From the NCBI GenBank assembly GCA_937914785.1, contig CALGIV010000086.1, positions 1 through 8,259 on the forward strand: a stretch of DNA of 8,259 bases, read 5' to 3'. The DNA comes from an uncultured Eubacteriaceae bacterium (GTDB taxonomy: Bacteria > Bacillota > Clostridia > Eubacteriales > UBA1433). The position numbers and the translations under genes are program-made. The notes under the pieces are model-generated. The model worked only from the letters and a program-made list of their open reading frames with translations, was not told the origin of the DNA and searched no databases. Below are positions 5,209 to 8,259 of this stretch, one piece after another; within the stretch, counting starts at the first letter, position 1; each line of letters starts with the position of its first letter.

Positions 5209-6042
5209 TTAAGCTCTGATATAGGAGAGAATTACCGCGCCCGGGCCTGTATGCACGCCAATTACACTGCCGATCGGACAAATGCGAACGTTGTACCCCC
5301 TTTCCGCAAGCTTTTTTAAAATGTCTTTACAGGCTTCTTTTATATATGCATATCCTAAGTAAATCTGTGCACCAATCATCGGCGGCACTCTTTCGATTTG
5401 TTCAATAAAAAAATTTATCACTCCGTTTGCACCGCGCACTTTGCCGCACATTTGAATTCCGTCCTGCGTGAAATGAAACATTGGCTTAATGTTCAGCATA
5501 GAACCTGCAACAGCCACGGTTTTGCTCAGTCGTCCACCTTTATACAGATACTTTAAATCATCTGCTGCGCCCATAATAATTATCTTTTCTTTTGCTTCCT
5601 CAATCCTTTTTACAATTCCCGCTGCATCAAGCCCGCCGTCACGCAACAAAGCAGCGTATTCAACAAGTGCACGCAAAGCCGAAGAAGCCGCAAACCCCTC
5701 TATAATTGTAATCTTGTCATAAGCCACGACTTCACGTGCCAGCTCCACGCTAAGAATCGTCCCACTCAAAGCCGATGAGATAAAAATGCCGATCACTTCG
5801 TCTCCAGCCTGTTTGGCCTCTTCAAAAAACGATACGAGAGCCCCGGGGGCAGGCTGCGATGTGCTCGGCAGAGTTTTTGCCGTACTCAACCGTTCATAAA
5901 ATGTCCTGTTCATAATATCAATGCCGTCTCTATAGGTTTTGCCGTCAATGACAACGTTCATCGGCACTACTGTAATATCAAGCTCTTTTGCCTCACGTTG
6001 TGTAATATCTGAAGACGAATCCGTCATAATTCGTATTGCCAT
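5209..6042 (-). CDS. DegV family (FakB-like) fatty-acid-binding protein
   Basis: A 277-residue cytosolic DegV-family protein. Characterised members (FakB) bind a fatty acid and present it to the kinase FakA, yielding acyl-phosphate for phospholipid synthesis. Motifs in order: TDSSSDI (7-13), TSQPAPG (61-67), ISSALSGT (88-95), DDLKYLYKGGRLSK (161-174) and IGVHTGPGAV (261-270). T61, S93 and H264 sit in the motifs that contact the carboxylate in FakB structures. Length is normal. The usual DS-x-G-x-G-type stretch near 113-125 reads EGFAASSALRAL, a departure that may alter lipid preference. AAGGAGGAGGG directly precedes the ATG at 6042. No fakA-like gene is visible, as is usual for stand-alone degV genes. 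It converges with the HTH regulator across a 39-base gap. Confidence 0.93.
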   Translation of the reverse strand: MAIRIMTDSSSDITQREAKELDITVVPMNVVIDGKTYRDGIDIMNRTFYERLSTAKTLPSTSQPAPGALVSFFEEAKQAGDEVIGIFISSALSGTILSVELAREVVAYDKITIIEGFAASSALRALVEYAALLRDGGLDAAGIVKRIEEAKEKIIIMGAADDLKYLYKGGRLSKTVAVAGSMLNIKPMFHFTQDGIQMCGKVRGANGVINFFIEQIERVPPMIGAQIYLGYAYIKEACKDILKKLAERGYNVRICPIGSVIGVHTGPGAVILSYIRA

Positions 6043-6104
6043 ACCCTCCTCCTTTTTAATATAATATCATAAACTATCAATGTGCCAATTTACTTATTTT
6101 TACT

Positions 6105-6113
6105 ATTATAGCA
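6105..6113 (-). promoter_or_regulatory. Extended -10 promoter of the DegV gene
   Basis: On the minus strand TGCTATAAT is a perfect TATAAT with the extended TGn element (plus coordinates 6105-6113). The -35 region is weak (CTTTTC at 17 bases), as is common for extended -10 promoters. It gives a leader of about 55 bases to the ATG at 6042. Confidence 0.65.
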
Positions 6114-6149
6114 TCAATATATCAAAAGAAAAGTACTTTATTTGCGCAA

Positions 6150-6170
6150 TAAAAAACTCCGGCAGTTTTA
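6150..6170 (-). terminator. Leftward terminator downstream of the gene relic
   Basis: On the minus strand AAAACT, loop GCCGG, then AGTTTT running into TTATT (plus 6150-6170). The stem is short (6 bp), but the T tract is on the minus-strand side and it lies 36 bases past the stop of the probable relic at 6206-6450. Nothing else in the region needs a leftward terminator. Confidence 0.45.
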
Positions 6171-6205
6171 AGACGAAGATAAAGCCTGAAAAAACAATCC
6201 ATTAT

Positions 6206-6450
6206 TTATGCAGCTAATTTTAATGCTGCGCTGCAATGTCCAATGCCTTTTATCTTATCAGACAGCATCTCTTTGAATTTCCACTTACCGGCAGCTTTTC
6301 TTTTAAAAGTCCGGATTCAAAAGAGCAAGAATATCCTTTATTGCATATTACAAACTTTTTAAAAAAACGGACTGATTCTTGCTTAAGCCATTCAACATCT
6401 GCCACTTCTCCATCTGCAACGGCCTTTTGCGCACCTTCTATGCGTTTATC
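6206..6450 (-). pseudogene. Probable frameshifted relic of a leftward gene, unknown function
   Basis: On the minus strand a 66-codon open stretch from 6450 to a TAA at 6250-6252 reads like real protein (RIEGAQKAVADGEVADVEW, then LKQESVRFFKKF). It begins directly after an in-frame TAA (6451-6453) and lacks a good start codon or SD. Before it ends, a second frame becomes protein-like and runs to a stop at 6206-6208 (GKWKFKEMLSDKIKG, ending HCSAALKLAA). The simplest reading is a gene that lost its 5' end and suffered one frameshift in about 6270-6320. A leftward terminator-like hairpin follows at 6150-6170. The rightward frame at 6236-6454 is rich in Ser, Pro and Leu, as expected for an antisense shadow. 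I do not recognise the parent family. Chance open frames remain possible. Confidence 0.35.
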
Positions 6451-6502
6451 TTAAAGACAGTAACGGATATGATAAAAGAAACAACAAATATATTCAAAAT
6501 AC

Positions 6503-6531
6503 TTTACAATCCACATAGAATATGTTAGGAT
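6503..6531 (+). promoter_or_regulatory. Extended -10 promoter of the 61-residue zinc-ribbon gene
   Basis: TTTACA (6503-6508), 17 bases, TAGGAT (6526-6531), with TGT directly before the -10 (TGnTAGGAT). It has the same TTTACA-17-TGn(-10) design as the promoter of the next gene at 6813-6841. The predicted leader is about 60 bases. Confidence 0.55.
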
Positions 6532-6599
6532 GGCAAACGGTGTTTCAAACACACCTATACGAAATTTAAAAGATAAGCTGAGGAGATTTTAAAAAGGAA

Positions 6600-6785
6600 A
6601 TGAGAGCCTTCAAAACAAAACAAGTGATCAAATGCTTTTGCTGTGGAGAAGAAGTCCGTATAAAAGATACTTATTGTGATTATTGCGGAAGCCGCATCGC
6701 TGCTCTCAACAATAAAACAAAAGTGTCTGCTGCCCCAAAGAAAGACGATATGGTAAAATCCCTATTGTTGCCATCAAAGCGCTGA
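6600..6785 (+). CDS. Small zinc-ribbon protein of unknown function
   Basis: A 61-residue soluble protein with a compact zinc ribbon at residues 12-30: CFCCGEE, nine further residues, then CDYCGSRI. The two CxxCG knuckles are C12/C15 and C26/C29, with an extra Cys at 14. The C-terminal half is basic and has no recognisable fold. The start is uncertain: AAGGA is too close to ATG 6600, and the GAGGAG at 6580-6585 is 14 bases away. No upstream in-frame alternative exists before the TGA at 6579-6581; GTG 6624 would begin right before the ribbon. The promoter and an overlapping terminator make it a single-gene unit. Its neighbour at 6879 also starts with a zinc ribbon, which may reflect a shared role or old duplication of the ribbon. 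The function is not known. Confidence 0.65.
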   Translation: MRAFKTKQVIKCFCCGEEVRIKDTYCDYCGSRIAALNNKTKVSAAPKKDDMVKSLLLPSKR

Positions 6786-6796
6786 AGCGCTTTTTA
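6776..6796 (+). terminator. Terminator overlapping the zinc-ribbon stop codon
   Basis: Perfect 7-bp stem AAAGCGC (6776-6782) and GCGCTTT (6787-6793) with a TGAA tetraloop, followed by TT and ATTTG. The stop codon TGA (6783-6785) is the loop itself, so the last two sense codons form the stem. Confidence 0.8.
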
Positions 6797-6812
6797 TTTG
6801 TACAACATTTCA

Positions 6813-6841
6813 TTTACATATTTTGTCAAATATGCTAAAAT
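6813..6841 (+). promoter_or_regulatory. Extended -10 promoter of the DUF4190-like gene
   Basis: TTTACA (6813-6818), a 17-base spacer ending in TGC, then TAAAAT (6836-6841). Both boxes match five of six consensus bases and the TGn extension is present. The leader is short, about 30 bases, with AGGAGG shortly before the ATG. Confidence 0.75.
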
Positions 6842-6878
6842 ATAATAAGGTAAAAGTATTAGTTAGGAGGTTATTGTT

Positions 6879-7220
6879 ATGAAATGTACATCTTGTGGTG
6901 TAGAATTAGCTGAAAATGCTACCAGCTGTCCAACTTGCGGCGCCGTAGTTGTCGTCTCCGCTACACCTACCGCACCCATTGCTGAAAAACAAACCAATGT
7001 AATGGCTATTGTCGGCTTTATTATTTCTCTTGTTTCTCTATTTTGGAATGGTTATTTTATTTGTAGTATTCTGGCCATTATTTTTTCAGCAGTCGGGCTC
7101 AACAAAGTGAAAACAGCAAACAGCGGCAAAGGCCTGGCGATCGCCGGACTTGTTATCGGTATTGTAGGCATCGTATTATCGTTTGTCGCCGCATCATTGC
7201 TGTTACGTATGTTTCGCTAA
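6879..7220 (+). CDS. Zinc-ribbon plus DUF4190-like membrane protein
   Basis: A 113-residue protein with an N-terminal zinc ribbon, CTSCGVEL...CPTCGAV (C3, C6, C17, C20), a Pro/Thr-rich linker (28-40), and a DUF4190-like membrane part. The first helix region is about 41-74 (NVMAIVGFIISLVSL through LAIIFSAVGL), then a polar KVKTANSGKG loop and a Gly-rich helix at 85-108 (LAIAGLVIGIVGIVLSF). 'GKGLAIAGLVIGIVG' is the hallmark of DUF4190. The ribbon should face the cytosol. Such small proteins are common in Bacillota; their role is not established. AGGAGG precedes the ATG at good spacing, and the gene has its own promoter and terminator. Confidence 0.85.
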   Translation: MKCTSCGVELAENATSCPTCGAVVVVSATPTAPIAEKQTNVMAIVGFIISLVSLFWNGYFICSILAIIFSAVGLNKVKTANSGKGLAIAGLVIGIVGIVLSFVAASLLLRMFR

Positions 7221-7225
7221 ATATT

Positions 7226-7253
7226 AAAAAAGCACTCTTAAGGGTGCTTTTTT
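7226..7253 (+). terminator. Terminator of the DUF4190-like gene
   Basis: A 12-bp stem, AAAAAAGCACTC (7226-7237) against GGGTGCTTTTTT (7242-7253) with one T:G wobble and a TTAA loop, six bases after the stop codon. The 3' arm supplies the T tract. Confidence 0.9.
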
Positions 7254-7271
7254 AATCCAGCCTTCTAGAAA

Positions 7272-7302
7272 TAAAAAAACAGGGCACGATGCCCTGTGGT
7301 TT
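7272..7302 (-). terminator. Terminator of the cold-shock gene
   Basis: Perfect 8-bp stem, plus-strand ACAGGGCA (7279-7286) and TGCCCTGT (7290-7297) with a CGA loop. Seven A residues at 7273-7279 become the U run of the leftward transcript; TTTTTAA on the other side may allow some rightward function too. It lies 19 bases past the cold-shock stop. Confidence 0.88.
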
Positions 7303-7315
7303 TTAACGGCTCAAA

Positions 7316-7525
7316 CTATGCTAAGCAAACATTTGTTGCTCTGACTTTGTTGTTGCGGGAATCAATCTCTGTATCAAATGTGACTTTCTGACCTTCTGTA
7401 AGCGTTTTGAACCCTTCAGACTGAATCGCTGAAAAATGTACAAATACATCTTCGCTCCCGTCATCATTTGAGATAAAGCCGAATCCTTTATCTGCGTTAA
7501 ACCATTTTACCGTACCGCTATTCAT
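7316..7525 (-). CDS. Cold-shock protein (CspA family, single cold-shock domain)
   Basis: A 69-residue single-strand nucleic acid-binding protein that acts as an RNA chaperone. The sequence matches CspA/CspB throughout: GTVKWFNADKGFGFI at 4-18 includes RNP1 (K13-I18), and DVFVHFSAIQ at 26-35 includes RNP2 (V27-F31). EGFKTLTEGQKVTF follows, and the end reads KVRATNV. Exposed aromatics W8, F15, F17, F28, H30 and F31 are all in place. I chose the second of two adjacent ATGs (7525) because AGGAGG is then seven bases away and MN-GTVKWFN matches the usual N-terminus; ATG 7528 would add one Met. The gene is transcribed alone from a perfect consensus promoter, through a structured leader, to its own terminator. 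Confidence 0.96.
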   Translation of the reverse strand: MNSGTVKWFNADKGFGFISNDDGSEDVFVHFSAIQSEGFKTLTEGQKVTFDTEIDSRNNKVRATNVCLA

Positions 7526-7528
7526 CAT

Positions 7529-7642
7529 GGTACCTCCTAAAAATTTTCCGTACCCTTACGCAACAAAGTCACATATTTTGTAAATCTTCGAACGATCAAT
7601 GACTTACAAAATATGTGACGTCAATCGTGCTCCCAAGAATAC
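7529..7642 (-). promoter_or_regulatory. Structured 5' leader of the cold-shock mRNA
   Basis: About 115 transcribed bases between the predicted start (~7642) and the gene. They contain a 16-bp perfect inverted repeat (7568-7583 with 7604-7619, 20-base loop). Nearer the gene, a 5-bp stem GGTAC/GTACC (7550-7554 with 7529-7533) would hold most of the AGGAGG ribosome site in its loop and edge. Long structured leaders control cspA-type genes in other bacteria through temperature-dependent refolding; a similar role here is inferred. Confidence 0.55.
7568..7619 (-). repeat. 16-bp perfect inverted repeat in the cold-shock leader
   Basis: GTCACATATTTTGTAA (7568-7583) and TTACAAAATATGTGAC (7604-7619) are exact reverse complements, separated by 20 bases. 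It has no T tract after the stem in the leftward direction (ACTTTGTTGCG follows), so it is not a terminator. The stem is AT-rich and could open or refold with temperature. Confidence 0.9.
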
Positions 7643-7648
7643 GCCTTT

Positions 7649-7677
7649 ATTATATATATTTACACTTGTTTTGTCAA
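7649..7677 (-). promoter_or_regulatory. Perfect-consensus sigma-A promoter of the cold-shock gene
   Basis: On the minus strand TTGACA (plus 7672-7677), exactly 17 bases, then TATAAT (plus 7649-7654): twelve of twelve consensus positions at ideal spacing. The predicted start is near 7642. Such a strong promoter suggests that control is exerted after initiation, in the leader. Confidence 0.9.
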
Positions 7678-7749
7678 CTTCTTTTAAATATAAAAAAAAT
7701 CATTGATCTAATCTTCAATAGACGCCTCATATAATTAACGGGAGGCAAA

Positions 7750-8085
7750 ATGAAAAGAGACTCTTTATCAAATCCACGAACTTCATTTGCTCAAATAAAA
7801 ACACGTTTGTCGACAAAGCGGCAAGACCCGCAAACGTATCGCTATGCCGTTATCGGCTATCTCTTAACGATCCTCACATTCCTGTTACGTTTCAACCGCT
7901 TGGAATGGGGCAGTTCGCTTTTGCAATGGTTTGCCATATTCACTTCCGCGCTCGCCTGTGCCTTCTTATATCAGGAAATTACATCAGCCAAAAGCAAAGT
8001 GAGAAAAGTCTTTGCTGCTATTGCAATCCTTCTCTCTGCTCTATTGCTGCTTACAAACACGCTCTATTTTTTCCAACCGGCTTGA
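7750..8085 (+). CDS. Small three-helix membrane protein of unknown function
   Basis: A 111-residue protein with a basic, soluble N-terminus (1-30, including SNPRTSFAQIKTRLSTKRQ) and three hydrophobic segments at about 32-48, 56-75 and 86-107, separated by short loops (RFNRLEWGS and QEITSAKSKVRK). Positive residues at the N-terminus and in the second loop suggest a cytoplasmic N-terminus and an outside C-terminus. GGGAGG at 7740-7745 is well spaced before the ATG. A possible promoter, TTGTTT (7667-7672) with TATAAA (7689-7694), overlaps the divergent cold-shock -35. No family is recognised. The Shine-Dalgarno site and protein-like composition argue that it is real. Confidence 0.7.
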   Translation: MKRDSLSNPRTSFAQIKTRLSTKRQDPQTYRYAVIGYLLTILTFLLRFNRLEWGSSLLQWFAIFTSALACAFLYQEITSAKSKVRKVFAAIAILLSALLLLTNTLYFFQPA

Positions 8086-8163
8086 GGTACCTGACGTTTC
8101 GCATTAACACAGAATGGTATAATGCCGTACTGTCAAAACGTTTTTTTAATGGTCATATGTTCT

Positions 8164-8259
8164 TTATTCCATTGTTATTTGATAGCCGGCTTCATTCAGC
8201 ATACTGATCACCTGCTGGCCGTGTTGCTTTCCGCCCACTTCACAGGCGATATGCAAAAT
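8164..8259 (-). CDS. C-terminus of a probable threonine ammonia-lyase (rest outside window)
   Basis: The last 31 codons of a leftward gene that enters from beyond the right edge; the frame is open from base 8259 to a TAA at 8164-8166. The tail reads ILHIACEVGGKQHG, then QQVISMLNEAGYQITME. This matches the end of the ACT-like regulatory domain of medium-length threonine dehydratases (IlvA/TdcB type), where a 'CEVGG-x-x-HG...L-x-x-AGY' ending is typical. That enzyme deaminates threonine to 2-oxobutanoate, the first step toward isoleucine. With only 31 residues the enzyme name is tentative; another ACT-domain protein is the main alternative. No clear leftward terminator was seen between it and 8085. 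Confidence 0.6.
   Translation of the reverse strand: MLHIACEVGGKQHGQQVISMLNEAGYQITME

Larger units (their letters stand above)
6043..6599. other. Intergenic region between DegV and the zinc-ribbon gene
   Basis: A 557-base stretch without an intact gene. From left to right it holds the DegV leader and extended -10 promoter, a leftward terminator-like hairpin (6150-6170), the probable gene relic (6206-6450), and the rightward promoter and leader of the small zinc-ribbon gene (6503-6599). No RNA gene or repeat family was recognised. Confidence 0.6.

Noticed and set aside
6236..6454. Rightward 72-codon open frame in the DegV/zinc-ribbon intergenic region
   Set aside because: No Shine-Dalgarno site, Ser/Pro/Leu-rich shadow composition, and the opposite strand is more protein-like.
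7730..7735. TATAAT before the three-helix membrane protein gene
   Set aside because: Transcription would begin near 7742, inside the GGAGG ribosome site, and there is no matching -35.
8115..8123. TGGTATAAT extended -10 look-alike after the membrane protein gene
   Set aside because: It has no -35 and no rightward gene follows before the leftward gene at 8164; probably chance.
1..8259. CRISPR array, tRNA, rRNA, insertion sequence or attachment site
   Set aside because: No regularly spaced repeats, tRNA cloverleaf, rRNA-like stretch, transposase, integrase or flanking direct repeats could be found by eye.

Overview
This window looks like a chromosomal segment of a low-to-moderate GC Gram-positive-type bacterium (Bacillota, perhaps Clostridia or Negativicutes; the finer placement is a guess). 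The reasons are strong AGGAGG Shine-Dalgarno sites before nearly every gene, consensus sigma-A promoters, compact intrinsic terminators, and families common there: AzlCD, an RsgI-like PepSY anti-sigma factor, a DegV/FakB protein and a small cold-shock protein. No rRNA, tRNA, CRISPR array, insertion sequence or transposase was seen.

Layout. (1) Positions 1-993: the 3' part of azlC (its 5' end lies before the window), overlapping azlD by ATGA, then a terminator; together a branched-chain amino acid exporter. (2) 1099-3487: a two-gene signalling operon with an ECF-type sigma factor followed one base later by a 525-residue single-pass membrane anti-sigma factor. The latter has an RsgI-type extracytoplasmic domain with an Asn-Pro site and three C-terminal PepSY repeats; a perfect 12-bp hairpin ends the operon. 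(3) 3513-5178: a phage-like switch. A leftward HTH/S24 self-cleaving repressor faces a near-consensus rightward promoter, and a 14-bp sequence occurs once at each side in inverted orientation. Rightward come a 69-residue Cys-rich protein and a phage DUF1492/ArpU-like HTH regulator. No integrase or structural genes are present. (4) 5209-6113: a leftward DegV-family fatty-acid-binding protein with an extended -10 promoter. (5) 6114-6599: mostly non-coding, with a probable frameshifted relic of a leftward gene. (6) 6503-7253: two small rightward zinc-ribbon genes, the second with a DUF4190-like membrane part, each with its own extended -10 promoter and terminator. (7) 7272-7677: a leftward cold-shock protein with a perfect-consensus promoter and a structured ~115-nt leader containing a 16-bp perfect inverted repeat. 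(8) 7750-8259: an unknown three-helix membrane protein and, at the right edge, the last 31 codons of a leftward gene that reads like the C-terminus of threonine ammonia-lyase.

The best candidates for something beyond routine annotation are the sigma/anti-sigma pair that joins an ECF sigma to an RsgI-type autoproteolytic module and PepSY sensors, the stripped-down repressor/operator/regulator switch between host genes, and the cold-shock mRNA leader. All functional statements come from reading motifs by eye; no database search was run.
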